Positions 26,386 through 34,986 of a stretch of 38,894 nucleotides of DNA are shown piece by piece. Every line of letters starts with the position of its first letter. Position 1 is the first letter of the stretch. The notes beneath the pieces are model-generated. The model made no database searches. It saw nothing but the letters and a program-made list of their open reading frames with translations, and was not told where the DNA came from. The stretch is from an archaeon (lineage in GTDB: Archaea; Thermoproteota; Nitrososphaeria; Nitrososphaerales; CADDZS01), in contig JAKAPU010000008.1 in the NCBI GenBank assembly GCA_021806865.1, positions 1 through 38,894 on the forward strand, read 5' to 3'. The translations under genes were made by a program, and so were the position numbers.

Positions 26386-26687
26386 CGTGGTTTAAAGGCC
26401 GTCCTTGCTCTGTGAGGACTGGGTTGGGTAAGCATATTGCAGCATACAGATCTTCAGAATATGCATCAGGAGGGTCTGTTTGTATTTTCTAGCAGCCCCC
26501 AAACCTAAGTATCGGACACGATCAGGCGCCTGAGGAAACTTGATCTGATTTGCATCTCCTACGAAAATTTTGTAAGAATAGAAAAGTATTGAGCGATTCA
26601 CTTCAGCAAGGAACCAGTTACGGTGCCCATTAATCTTAGAAAATATGTGCTCTGTTCGACGATGGACATGACGACAAGACAAGAGGA
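26386..26687. other. Gap between riboflavin synthase and HAD phosphatase genes
   Basis: 302 nt. A 96-residue open frame fills it on the minus strand but has no recognisable domain and mixed composition, so I leave it out. No FMN riboswitch features were seen. A TATA-like A/T stretch near 26563-26575 might drive the phosphatase gene. Confidence 0.35.
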
Positions 26688-27317
26688 CTAGCTCCTTGAA
26701 TTCAGGGCGCTTTCCATGCCAATTTCTTCCAAGAATCGCCTAACGAGCTTGCCGATCATGTCCACTTCAATGTTCACGTAGTCGCCCCGCTTCTTGTAGC
26801 CCAACGTTGTATTCTTGAGTGTGTGAGGTATCAAACAGAACGAAAATGAGTCTTGCGTGACATCCACGAGTGTCAGGCTGATACCATCTATGGCGACAGA
26901 CCCCTTTTGAACCATGGAAGAAATAAGTTCATGCGGAGCGTCTATCCACATCTTCATTGAGCGGTCAGTGAGCTTTTGTGTTCGTTTTATCTTTCCGACG
27001 CCATCTACATGTCCTGCAACTATATGTCCATCGATTCGGTCAGAAAGCAAAAGGCTCCTCTCAACGTTCACTCTGGAGCCCTTGGATAACTTTCCAAGAT
27101 TGGTTCTTTGTAAGGTCTCTTCTATTACGTCAAAAGCCACTACTCCGCCTTTTCTTGTTTTTACAGTGAGGCACGTTCCGTTTATGCCGATACTGTCACC
27201 AATCCTTACACTTGAGCTGAATTTATCTCCCAGATTCAATGCGATTGAGAAGGTATGCCCTTTCAGCTTTCTTAGCGATGTCACTGGAGCCAATTTCTCG
27301 ACTATGCCTGTAAACAA
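26688..27317 (-). CDS. ribE: Bacterial-type riboflavin synthase (alpha subunit)
   Basis: Dismutates two 6,7-dimethyl-8-ribityllumazines to riboflavin and the pyrimidinedione. The 209-residue chain has two lumazine-binding barrels: MFTGIVE at 1-7, GINGTCLTV near 44, GHIVAGHVDG near 97 in the first; VAIDGISLTLVDV near 141 and YVNIEVDMIGK near 180 in the second. Length is normal. The start codon is TTG 27317, with GAGGCGAT about ten bases upstream, 16 nt after the arfB stop. It is unusual beside an archaeal-type riboflavin synthase domain at 35248, which is a different fold. Confidence 0.95.
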   Translation of the reverse strand: MFTGIVEKLAPVTSLRKLKGHTFSIALNLGDKFSSSVRIGDSIGINGTCLTVKTRKGGVVAFDVIEETLQRTNLGKLSKGSRVNVERSLLLSDRIDGHIVAGHVDGVGKIKRTQKLTDRSMKMWIDAPHELISSMVQKGSVAIDGISLTLVDVTQDSFSFCLIPHTLKNTTLGYKKRGDYVNIEVDMIGKLVRRFLEEIGMESALNSRS

Positions 27318-27333
27318 TTTCGATCAGATCGCC

Positions 27334-28149
27334 TCAGAGTTTGTTTATTGCATCGGCTATGACTGTTGCAACAAAGTCCAGCAGGATTCTCCCCTTACTG
27401 ACATCAGCAAAGAGAGGACTACCGATTACACCAGACTTTGTCAGGTCCTTCGCGTTCCATCCGAATGATACTTTCGTCAGATCGTCGGGCTCAAACGACA
27501 GTGCGTCAGGAATCTTGGGTCCTTCATTGACAGCTTTGGACATATCAACGAGTCTGGGATATATCGCGAGCATCATTGACGTTTCCAGTTCATCTGCGTG
27601 GCCTACGAACCTTTTGTCGGAACTGCGGATCTCTTCAAATTTCTTCTTCGCAACATCGACTATTGTAAACGAGCAGACGTTCATTTCCGGAATTGCATCT
27701 TTTATTTTCCTAATAGTCGCATCAATCACCGCTCGGTTGCCGCCGTGCCCGTTTATGATGAATAGATTTGTGAGCTTGCTGTTTTCCAAGAGGCTTTTCG
27801 ATATGTCCAAGAGCATGTTTGACATTGTGTCAACCTGCACGGACACAGTACCGGGGAATCCCACGTGCTCACCAGAACAACCTATGTAAATTGTAGGCAT
27901 AAGATACGTCGTAGAGCACTTTTCATTCACGGCGCGTGCAACATAATCTGCTAATAGGGCGTCTGTCGCGAGAGGTAGGTGCGGCCCGTGCTGCTCCAAG
28001 CTACCAATGGGCAGAATGATTTTCGTAAGCCTGCCCGAGCTAATACGATCTTGTAGTTTCGTCCATGTGACAGTCGAAAGTTCTCTTTCTTGTCCTTCTT
28101 CACAGTGTGCGTGATCTTCTTCAGTATCTCCTTTACTATCTGATGTCAA
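27334..28149 (-). CDS. arfB: Creatininase-family FAPy deformylase ArfB
   Basis: 271 residues of the creatininase family. Metal ligands are seen in PIGSLEQHGPHLPLATDALL (E52, H54, D63) and INGHGGN (H135), and GEHVGFPGT near 93-101 is typical. In archaea the family member ArfB removes formate from the ring-opened GTP product of ArfA, the second riboflavin and F420 step; operon position next to arfC and arfA supports this over creatininase or mycofactocin peptidase. Start TTG 28149 lies four bases after the arfC stop; the first 27 residues are acidic and not conserved, so the true start may be later. Confidence 0.9.
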   Translation of the reverse strand: MTSDSKGDTEEDHAHCEEGQERELSTVTWTKLQDRISSGRLTKIILPIGSLEQHGPHLPLATDALLADYVARAVNEKCSTTYLMPTIYIGCSGEHVGFPGTVSVQVDTMSNMLLDISKSLLENSKLTNLFIINGHGGNRAVIDATIRKIKDAIPEMNVCSFTIVDVAKKKFEEIRSSDKRFVGHADELETSMMLAIYPRLVDMSKAVNEGPKIPDALSFEPDDLTKVSFGWNAKDLTKSGVIGSPLFADVSKGRILLDFVATVIADAINKL

Positions 28150-28153
28150 ACTG

Positions 28154-28852
28154 CTATTTCTTCACTTTGTACCTGAGTTTTACTTCTAGCCCGTTATGAG
28201 ACAATTTAATCAGAGATAGCCCTACCGATCTATGAATGTAGTCGACGCCCGCGCCCTCAGCTAGAGTAATCGCTTTCTTTCCACCAACTATCATCGGAGC
28301 TATGGTGACGCGTATTTCATCGACGAGCTTGCTTTCGAGCATCGACCAATTCAAGTTCCCTCCTCCTTCAAGCAGGATATGCTTGATCCCCATTCGATAG
28401 AGCGCTTGGAGCAGTCCCTTCAAGTCCACTTTCCTTACTCCACATTTCAATACCTTGGCGCCTGCTCGTTCAAGGGCATTTACACGCATGCTTGGCGCAC
28501 TTTTGGAAACTGCTAAAATCACTTTTTCGACTTTTGTTGTCGAGAATATCCGTGCATTAGGCGGGGTTCTGGCAAGACTATCGACGACAATCTTGATTGG
28601 GCTGCTACCTTTCACTCTTCTTACAGTTAGGCGCGGGTTATCCTTGAGCTGCGTCCCCACTCCTATCGTTATGGCATCCACGGAACTTCTGAGCTTGTGT
28701 AGCTCCTTCAAATCGCTCTTGGATGAAATGCGCGAATCCCCGGTTCGAGTTGCAATCTTGCCGTCAAGCGTCATGGCAGCATTCAATATGACGTATGGTC
28801 TCCTCGGCGTCTCTTGATTTCTGGTTTGGTCAAAATTTCGGAATCGAGCCAT
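28154..28852 (-). CDS. arfC: 2,5-diamino-6-ribosylamino-pyrimidinone 5'-phosphate reductase ArfC
   Basis: 232 residues, a RibD C-terminal-type (DHFR-like) reductase that uses NAD(P)H to open the ribose to ribityl. Conserved: VILNAAMTLDGKIATRTGDS at 21-40, IGVGTQLKDNPRLTVR near 63, LLEGGGNLNWSML near 160 and the APMIVGGKKA stretch. It lacks any deaminase domain, so the next step needs another protein. Start ATG 28852 is backed by GGTGGAG about nine bases upstream inside the end of the amidohydrolase gene; the genes overlap by 23 nt. Confidence 0.93.
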   Translation of the reverse strand: MARFRNFDQTRNQETPRRPYVILNAAMTLDGKIATRTGDSRISSKSDLKELHKLRSSVDAITIGVGTQLKDNPRLTVRRVKGSSPIKIVVDSLARTPPNARIFSTTKVEKVILAVSKSAPSMRVNALERAGAKVLKCGVRKVDLKGLLQALYRMGIKHILLEGGGNLNWSMLESKLVDEIRVTIAPMIVGGKKAITLAEGAGVDYIHRSVGLSLIKLSHNGLEVKLRYKVKK

Positions 28853-30083
28853 GAACAATCTCTCCACCAATCATAACGCATTTGACATTCTCTGACCTTG
28901 CTCTGTGAACTACTGAAGATACAATGTCTTTGGAACAGCTGAAGTTCGCTGCTTTCAGATCGAGAAATACGATGTCCGCCAACTTGCCCTCCTCGAGTGA
29001 ACCTATCTTTGATCCCACTCCGAGTGCATTGGAAGCATTGATTGTCGCCATTTTCAGGATGTCTTTGGAGTTTATTATCGCAGGAGAACGGTGAACCACT
29101 CGAATCATCTTCGAAGTGTAATCCATCTCCCTGAACATGTCTGGGGAGTTAATCATCACGTTGTCCGTCCCAAGCGAAACGTTAGCACCCATTTGAAGCA
29201 GACTCACAATTGGAGGAAAACCGATTCCGAGCATTGAGTTTGCCCTCGGGCAGCATACAACCGGGATGTTAGCTTCGGTAATCGCTCGCATTTCCTCATT
29301 GGTAGAGTTTGTCAGATGAACGAGGAAATCAGGCTTCATGTACTTCAAGAGCCTAGCGACCTCTGTAATTCCAAAATGTTCAAGAGAGAAGCTTCTGGAT
29401 TCTGTGCTTTCCGCAGCGTGAATCGCAAGCAGTTTTTTCCGCGTTCTTGCAATTTCCGATATCTGTTTCATTGCATGAGAGGTGTATTCGTTAGGACCAC
29501 TCAAGCCAACCCCATTGCAGAGATCTAGTGTTTTCTGCAGTTCTACCACCTTGGACTCATCGAGATCTTTCTCCCCGTCGCTGACCTCATCCGCACTGAA
29601 ATGGTAGCTTGGCCTGCCGAGCAGCACGGTCCTTATTCTCAAATCACGGAGAGAACTTTGAACAAGCTCAACTCCCTCAAGGCCTCCTTCCCTGAAATCT
29701 GCGAATGTTGTGATTCCACCGGCTAACATATCCTGGACGGTCTGTGTGACCGATTGAGAAATCTGTTCCCTTGTCGCCTCATTCAGTATCTTGGTCTTAA
29801 GTCCATAAATCGGATGAACCAGTTCATTGAAGGGTAACCCGACACCAATGTCTTTTGCAATTGAATCTCCAATGTGGACGTGAGCATTTATCAGTCCAGG
29901 GATGGCTAACAGCCCTTTTCCGTTCAGCTTGACCTTCGGTTCCTTATTGCTGCTGACGCTGGGATTATTTGATCTGTCCTCAATACTTCTTATCACGCCA
30001 TCGACAATTTCAACACGACCTTTCTCGATTAGCTGAAACTCTGGCCCAACCAGCATGGACAGATTTTCAATTTCTGTGACCAT
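28830..30083 (-). CDS. Amidohydrolase-superfamily deaminase; candidate riboflavin-pathway pyrimidine deaminase
   Basis: 417 residues of the amidohydrolase superfamily, in the nucleobase/SAH deaminase-like group. Metal and catalytic residues are in place: H68-V-H70, H222 with E225 (IHAAES), H256 (LVHL) and D307 (SLGTDN), plus CPRANSMLGIGFPP at 278-291. Such enzymes deaminate guanine, cytosine, isocytosine and related rings. It sits inside the riboflavin operon, eight bases after arfA and overlapping arfC. The archaeal route needs deamination of a 2-amino-4-oxopyrimidine just after ArfC, and no CMP/RibD-type deaminase is present here. I infer it fills that step; a salvage deaminase carried in the operon is the alternative. 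Confidence 0.85.
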   Translation of the reverse strand: MVTEIENLSMLVGPEFQLIEKGRVEIVDGVIRSIEDRSNNPSVSSNKEPKVKLNGKGLLAIPGLINAHVHIGDSIAKDIGVGLPFNELVHPIYGLKTKILNEATREQISQSVTQTVQDMLAGGITTFADFREGGLEGVELVQSSLRDLRIRTVLLGRPSYHFSADEVSDGEKDLDESKVVELQKTLDLCNGVGLSGPNEYTSHAMKQISEIARTRKKLLAIHAAESTESRSFSLEHFGITEVARLLKYMKPDFLVHLTNSTNEEMRAITEANIPVVCCPRANSMLGIGFPPIVSLLQMGANVSLGTDNVMINSPDMFREMDYTSKMIRVVHRSPAIINSKDILKMATINASNALGVGSKIGSLEEGKLADIVFLDLKAANFSCSKDIVSSVVHRARSENVKCVMIGGEIVHGSIPKF

Positions 30084-30091
30084 TCAAGAGC

Positions 30092-30880
30092 TCACAGCGA
30101 CTGCGTTGACAGGATCAGCTTGTTTCTGTCGGTCTGGCGTATGAGATCCAGATTCATCGTTGCTAATTCCGCGGCCTTTCTTCCGCTTTTAGCGATGCCG
30201 ACGCCGCACTTTAGTCTGATGTTATTATCGGTCTCTAATAATATCCGTTCCAGCAATGGTTCGAGTTCCTGTACGGTAATGCCGTTTGCAAGACCCATGA
30301 AGTTGTCGCCGCCCAAGAAAAACATCAGTGCATCATGATCTCTGAACATTCGCATCAAATCAACGTACACAGACATGACGCCAAGCGAAGTCTCGTAGGC
30401 GGACACTCTATCAGTGAATACTTTTGTTATTCTATCAACATCAAGATGCATGATTTGAACGCGGGAGCGGGCAGGGTCTACGGTTTTTTCGTATGCGATG
30501 ACGCTGCAGCGATTCTCTGACTGGGCGCTACCTTTCTCCTGCAAGAGCTTAGACGCCTTGAGCTGAGCTTCAAAGGGCGTCTCACCAACACCTATCCCCA
30601 TACTCACAGTTACGGGGAACTTTTTGGAAATTTCTTCCAGAATATCCTGATGCTCTCCTTCGCTGATTCCGTTTGTGACAGCAAGCATCTCGTCGAATCG
30701 ATTAAAGAAAACAAGCCCGTCTCTTTCAGCAAAACTCTTCTGGAGGGTGGAGTAGAGATCAGCTTGAAGGATCTGGAGCTTGTGTTCTCTGTCATCACCA
30801 AGCGTGTTTGTCCAGGGACCATAATTGTCAATCTGTAAGACAGTTACCTGCACCAACTTGCCTGCGCTCCCATTTGGCAT
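30092..30880 (-). CDS. arfA: GTP cyclohydrolase III (ArfA)
   Basis: 262 residues. Opens the imidazole ring of GTP to the formylamino-pyrimidine nucleotide, the first step to riboflavin and F420 in archaea. The protein has two GGDEF-related halves: FFNRFDEMLAVTNG at 58-71 in the first and FFLGGDNFMGLANG at 187-200 in the second, with GGDN at 190-193 as in the family. Length is typical. Start ATG 30880 follows directly on the ribH stop (TAAATG), so translation is coupled. Confidence 0.94.
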   Translation of the reverse strand: MPNGSAGKLVQVTVLQIDNYGPWTNTLGDDREHKLQILQADLYSTLQKSFAERDGLVFFNRFDEMLAVTNGISEGEHQDILEEISKKFPVTVSMGIGVGETPFEAQLKASKLLQEKGSAQSENRCSVIAYEKTVDPARSRVQIMHLDVDRITKVFTDRVSAYETSLGVMSVYVDLMRMFRDHDALMFFLGGDNFMGLANGITVQELEPLLERILLETDNNIRLKCGVGIAKSGRKAAELATMNLDLIRQTDRNKLILSTQSL

Positions 30881-31348
30881 TTACTCTATCACCACTGGAT
30901 AGCTTGGCTTCTTCGGTTTGCTCTTTGCAATTTTTCTTTGGCGCTCCACCATCCTGACGGCCGCTTCCACGCTCCGGTTGGCGTACTCCTCAGTCCTTGC
31001 TACTGCTTGCTTCAATGTCATAGATGGCCCCGACACACCGAGCGTCACAGGTTTTCCAAATTGTAGCGACAGTTCTACAGCTTTGCCTGCAAGTTTATCA
31101 GCAATGAGTTCGTCGTGCTTTGTCTCTCCCTTTATTATCGCGCCCAGCATCACTACTGCGTCGACATCGTCTTTCTCAAGCAGACTTTGTATCATCAACG
31201 GCATATCGTAAGAACCAGGTGCCTTACACACGTAAGTTGCCAGACTTTTGAGTTCTGCGGAACGCTTCAGTGCTTGTTTCAGCATTTTTCCAGTTATATC
31301 AGAATTGAATTCTGACACAACTATTCCCAGTTTGATATCTTCATGCAT
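30881..31348 (-). CDS. ribH: 6,7-dimethyl-8-ribityllumazine synthase RibH
   Basis: About 155 residues. Joins 5-amino-6-ribitylaminouracil with 3,4-dihydroxy-2-butanone 4-phosphate to give lumazine; forms large oligomers in this family. Conserved: VSEFNSDIT at 12-20, APGSYDMP near 44-51, GAIIKGETKHDE at 70-81 with the catalytic histidine at 79, and GVSGPSMTLKQAVAR near 105. The C-terminus has a basic extension. ATG 31348 is favoured over TTG 31351 because of the AAGGA just upstream. Between ribB and arfA in the operon. Confidence 0.95.
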   Translation of the reverse strand: MHEDIKLGIVVSEFNSDITGKMLKQALKRSAELKSLATYVCKAPGSYDMPLMIQSLLEKDDVDAVVMLGAIIKGETKHDELIADKLAGKAVELSLQFGKPVTLGVSGPSMTLKQAVARTEEYANRSVEAAVRMVERQRKIAKSKPKKPSYPVVIE

Positions 31349-31377
31349 CAAAATCCTTTTTCCATGGCAAGATGTTC

Positions 31378-32112
31378 TTACGATTGTGGTGCTTGTTCTT
31401 GTTCGAGAAAGTGCGCGATCACTCGCTGTCCATCGAGCAGTGGAATCGAGTTTCTTTTCGAATACTCTGCCGCATCTTCTATTGAAAGTGCCCTGTACGT
31501 CGTTCCATCAAGCATTTCACAGATGGCAGCAGCTGGTGCCGTGCCTGCAAGCCTGCAGAGGTAGACAGACAGTTCTGTATGCCCACGCCTTTCATGGAGT
31601 GAGCCCTTCGACTCCATCAAGAGGTGCACATGACCAGGAGCCTTGAATTCATCTGCAAATCTTTGTCTGAGGTCGCTTAAGTTGTCTCCTGCAAGACCTC
31701 TTTCGACCAAATGTGCCAGCTCAGCGATGGTGAGGGCCCTCTCATGATCTGTGACCCCGGTGAATGCTTTCCTGTGGTTGAGCGTAATTGAGAATGCCGG
31801 TTTGCCTCCATACGGCGTACTTTCCTCTTCTAACGATCTGAGAATTGGGTAATTGTTCCCTGCGGCGCGAAGTATATCATGCATGTATGCCAAGCCAAGA
31901 TCTTCCGTAACCTGCCTATCGAGTGCAAGACAGAGAAGCCCGCCAGCGTCTTTCCGCATAATCTTGATGTGCTCCGGAGAAACAAATTCCCCTGCAACGA
32001 CCATGTCCACTTCGTTTTCCCGGGAGATAGAGTCATGAAGCAGAATGAATTTCCCCGACTTCAGTGCTTGGAGCGCGTTGTTGACATCGTCGTAGCCTTC
32101 GGTGCGTGACAT
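31378..32112 (-). CDS. ribB: 3,4-dihydroxy-2-butanone 4-phosphate synthase RibB
   Basis: 244 residues. Makes the four-carbon unit of lumazine from ribulose 5-phosphate. Conserved: HDSISRENEVDMVVAGEF at 26-43 with the acidic metal/substrate site, GLLCLAL near 58, GVTDHERALTI near 118, and RRGHTELSVYLCRLAG near 193. It lacks a fused GTP cyclohydrolase II, consistent with the archaeal pathway. It is the first gene of the riboflavin part, 196 nt after cofH, with its own TATA region. Confidence 0.95.
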   Translation of the reverse strand: MSRTEGYDDVNNALQALKSGKFILLHDSISRENEVDMVVAGEFVSPEHIKIMRKDAGGLLCLALDRQVTEDLGLAYMHDILRAAGNNYPILRSLEEESTPYGGKPAFSITLNHRKAFTGVTDHERALTIAELAHLVERGLAGDNLSDLRQRFADEFKAPGHVHLLMESKGSLHERRGHTELSVYLCRLAGTAPAAAICEMLDGTTYRALSIEDAAEYSKRNSIPLLDGQRVIAHFLEQEQAPQS

Positions 32113-32146
32113 TCCCTAAGTCGTTTGAAAGCCAATCGAATGATGC

Positions 32147-32160
32147 TATTTAGATATTAC
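32147..32160 (-). promoter_or_regulatory. Probable ribB promoter (TATA) overlapped by an inverted repeat arm
   Basis: Minus-strand TAATATCTAAATAG, centred about 41 nt before the ribB ATG. The exact inverted repeat ATTACTAC (32156-32163) / GTAGTAAT (32186-32193) overlaps its upstream edge, where an operator would block or aid TBP/TFB. Operator function is a guess. Confidence 0.45.
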
Positions 32161-32308
32161 TACATTATGTGTCAATACCATATTCGTAGTAATGGTAACC
32201 AAATAGCGGCGGTCTTGCCAATCCACGGATTGCAGTCAAGAACATCAGGGTTCTTCGATATGTCTCTGAAAACCAAACATTCAACAATAGCCAAAGAAAG
32301 TTATCCAC

Positions 32309-33646
32309 TCACTCAGGTCGGTGTTCTTGCTGCTGAAACTTGTCTTTGAACCTGTAACTATCAAGCTTTATCAGATTCTTGTAAGAGCCGAATTTCTCTT
32401 CGCTGTAATCTAGAGTATCCAAAGGATGTGTCTCTCCTGCACCTAGATCAAATCTTTTCAAGATCTTATAGGTGGTAGATCTCTCCGCAGGGATGCGCCC
32501 AATTTCCCTTATCATTGTCCTAAATTCTGCTGGTCTCACAATTTGACCATAGCTTGCTCCAGCTGCAGTTGATATGCTTTCATTTATCAACGTGCCACCA
32601 AAATCGTTGGCACCTGCATCGAGACAGAGCTGTGCGAACTTGGGACTTTCCTTCACCCACGACACCTGTATGTTCTTTATGTGGTTGTTCAGCATCAATC
32701 TCGATACGGCGTACATCTTCACAACATCCGCACCGCTAGCTCCTCTACTCACGCCTTGAACTAGATTCCTTTTGTACATGGGCGCTTCCCAGTACATGAA
32801 ACTCAGAGGTACAAACTCCGTTATTCCATGTGTCTTCATTTGAATCTCTCTCAGCAGCGCAATGTGTTTTGCTCTGTGGAGCGTCGGCTCTACATGTCCG
32901 TACATTATTGTGGAAGTGGTCGGGATGCCCAGATCATGAGCGTTTGTAATTACTTCGACCCACTGTTTCGTTGTTATTCTGCCAGGAGATATTTTGTCCC
33001 TTACCTCGTCAACCAGAATCTCGGCAGATGTGCCCGGCAAACTTCCGACGCCGGCTTCTTTCAACATCTTCAAGTATTCTCTGATCGATACACCGGATCT
33101 CACTGATCCGTAGAGAACTTCTTCAGGTGAGAATCCGTGTATGTGTATGTCCGGAACCTCCCTCTTGATTTCCTTGCATATCTTGACATAGAGGTCACCT
33201 TCCATCTTTGGGGGCAGGCCCGCCTGAATGCAAACCTCGGTCGCTCCAAGATCATACGCCTGCTTTGCGCGCCTTACAACTTCTTCAACAGGAAGATAGT
33301 ACCCTTCCTCTTCCCTGTAACCTCTACTGAATGCGCAAAAGCCACACCTCTTTATGCAGACGTTCGTGAAGTTGATGTTCCTGTTTACGACATAGGTTAC
33401 AACATCGCCGACAGTTCGCCTTCTGAGCTCGTCTGCCACCAATACCAGCAGATTCATTTCCAGGCCGTTGCAATCAAACAGCTGTGTGCCATCTTCAACC
33501 GATGGGTCGTACCCACTTAATGACCTGTCAAGAATTGATGCGATCATTGGATCCGCGGTACGCAGCAGACGATCGAACATAGAGCCAAGACTCGTGAATT
33601 TCCGTTCAGCCTTAAGGGTATCAACACTTTCTATTTCTGAAATCAA
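32309..33646 (-). CDS. cofH: FO synthase subunit 2, CofH (radical SAM)
   Basis: 445 residues. With CofG it builds FO, the chromophore of coenzyme F420; CofH joins tyrosine to 5-amino-6-ribitylaminouracil. Radical SAM cysteines C97, C101 and C104 (VCIKRCGFC) are present, with YLPVEEVVRRAKQAYDLGA near 117 and GGTLINESIS near 375. The length is above the usual by a C-terminal tail (FGSYKNLIKLDSYRFKDK). TTG 33646 overlaps the cofG stop as TTGA, the same junction type as dppC-dppD. Its substrate is made by the adjacent riboflavin genes. Confidence 0.95.
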   Translation of the reverse strand: MISEIESVDTLKAERKFTSLGSMFDRLLRTADPMIASILDRSLSGYDPSVEDGTQLFDCNGLEMNLLVLVADELRRRTVGDVVTYVVNRNINFTNVCIKRCGFCAFSRGYREEEGYYLPVEEVVRRAKQAYDLGATEVCIQAGLPPKMEGDLYVKICKEIKREVPDIHIHGFSPEEVLYGSVRSGVSIREYLKMLKEAGVGSLPGTSAEILVDEVRDKISPGRITTKQWVEVITNAHDLGIPTTSTIMYGHVEPTLHRAKHIALLREIQMKTHGITEFVPLSFMYWEAPMYKRNLVQGVSRGASGADVVKMYAVSRLMLNNHIKNIQVSWVKESPKFAQLCLDAGANDFGGTLINESISTAAGASYGQIVRPAEFRTMIREIGRIPAERSTTYKILKRFDLGAGETHPLDTLDYSEEKFGSYKNLIKLDSYRFKDKFQQQEHRPE

Positions 33647-34986
33647 TTTCTCAACCCATCTTCTGAAACATATCCCTCGCTGTCAATCTTTGAATAAGCT
33701 ATGTCTTCCGCTGCTTCGGACAGGAATCCCTCCTTTTTCAAAATGAACTCAGGATAGATTGGCAGCCGGGCTCTCAAATCGTGCCCATATTTCTTGCATT
33801 TGTCTTTCACAAGGGAAACTTGAGGCCACGGTGATTCAGGATTCACAAAGTCTTTCGTCACAGGCGAGATTCCTCCCCAATCATTTATGCCGCAAGAAAT
33901 GAAATCAGCGTACGAGTTTGGCGACAAATTGGGTGGCACTTGAATATTCATTCCCTTTCCCAAGATTATTCGTGCAACAGCGACAACGTTCATCAAAACT
34001 TCGTGCGATGGCTCAGGATACGACACCATGGGAGTGCTTGGTTTCGCCCTAAAGTTCTGTATGATAACTTCTTGGATGTGGCCAAACTCATTGTTCAATT
34101 GTTTTATAGCATAAAGCGAATCAACGATTTCCTCCGGTGTTTCGCCTATTCCTATGAGAAGTCCAGTTGTAAATGCAACCTTTAGCTCTCCTGCATTTCT
34201 TATCGTTGCAAGTCTGAGCTTCGGATGCTTACTTGGAGCGTTGCCGTGCGGTCCGCCTTCTTCACAGAGCCTTTCACTGGCATTCTCGAGCATCATGCCC
34301 ATGCTTGCGTTCACATCCCTCAGCGAAGCAATCTCCCTCTTGTTCATAGTACCGGGGTTTGCATGTGGAAGGAGGCCCGTCTTTTTCATGACAAGTTCGC
34401 TTGCGTCCCTCAGATATTCCAGCGTGGTAGTGTACCCAAGTCTCTTCAGTTCATTCTTGTACTCAGAATATCGTTGCTCTGGCCTTTCACCGAGAGTGAA
34501 AAGTGCTTCAGTGCATTGAAATCTCTTGCCCGCTTCAGCTACAGAGAGAACCTCAGCAGGGGTCATCAGCTTTGCATCCTTCTCCCAAGGATCTTTTCTA
34601 AACGTGCAGTATCCGCATCTGTCACGGCACAAATTGGTCAGCGGGATAAAGACCTTCCTTGAATAACTGATCCTATTCCCCTTGCCCAAGTCTCTTAATG
34701 TTGCAGCGAAAGACCAAAGAGTCTTCGCATCATTGCCCTTGGATAAGAGAAGGCGTAATGCGTCATCACGCATTACAGAATCTTTCTCTTGTGCTTTGTA
34801 AAAGATCTCGCTATCGATGTCAGCATTTTGCCTCTTAGGCGTCTTTAACTGATTCGTTGCAGCTGATGATGAGCCATCCATAGAAGTAGCATGAGTTTTA
34901 GCAAAATCTTCCGAAGGCCTCGCGAAAGTGGCCGACTTCGAATAGGACGAGAAAGCGTAAGCAATCAAATTCGTTGACTTTTCCAA
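33643..34986 (-). CDS. cofG: FO synthase subunit 1, CofG (radical SAM)
   Basis: 447 residues; the second half of FO synthesis, closing the deazaflavin ring. Radical SAM cysteines C120, C124 and C127 (LCRDRCGYC) follow ISYSRKVFIPLTN at 106-118. Further signatures are LFTLGERPE, HANPGTMN and GLLIGIGETPEE. About the first 55 residues are Ser/Ala-rich and lack family likeness, so the start may be ATG 34881 or ATG 34773 rather than TTG 34986; the TATA box at 35029-35038 fits the longest form. It is first in the minus-strand series. Confidence 0.94.
   Translation of the reverse strand: MEKSTNLIAYAFSSYSKSATFARPSEDFAKTHATSMDGSSSAATNQLKTPKRQNADIDSEIFYKAQEKDSVMRDDALRLLLSKGNDAKTLWSFAATLRDLGKGNRISYSRKVFIPLTNLCRDRCGYCTFRKDPWEKDAKLMTPAEVLSVAEAGKRFQCTEALFTLGERPEQRYSEYKNELKRLGYTTTLEYLRDASELVMKKTGLLPHANPGTMNKREIASLRDVNASMGMMLENASERLCEEGGPHGNAPSKHPKLRLATIRNAGELKVAFTTGLLIGIGETPEEIVDSLYAIKQLNNEFGHIQEVIIQNFRAKPSTPMVSYPEPSHEVLMNVVAVARIILGKGMNIQVPPNLSPNSYADFISCGINDWGGISPVTKDFVNPESPWPQVSLVKDKCKKYGHDLRARLPIYPEFILKKEGFLSEAAEDIAYSKIDSEGYVSEDGLRN

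Noticed and set aside
26392..26682. 96-residue minus-strand open frame between ribE and the HAD gene
   Set aside because: No domain, odd composition, no ribosome site; fills a gap by chance.
26386..26687. Possible FMN riboswitch in the gap near riboflavin synthase
   Set aside because: The conserved FMN aptamer segments are not present on either strand, and the element is essentially bacterial.
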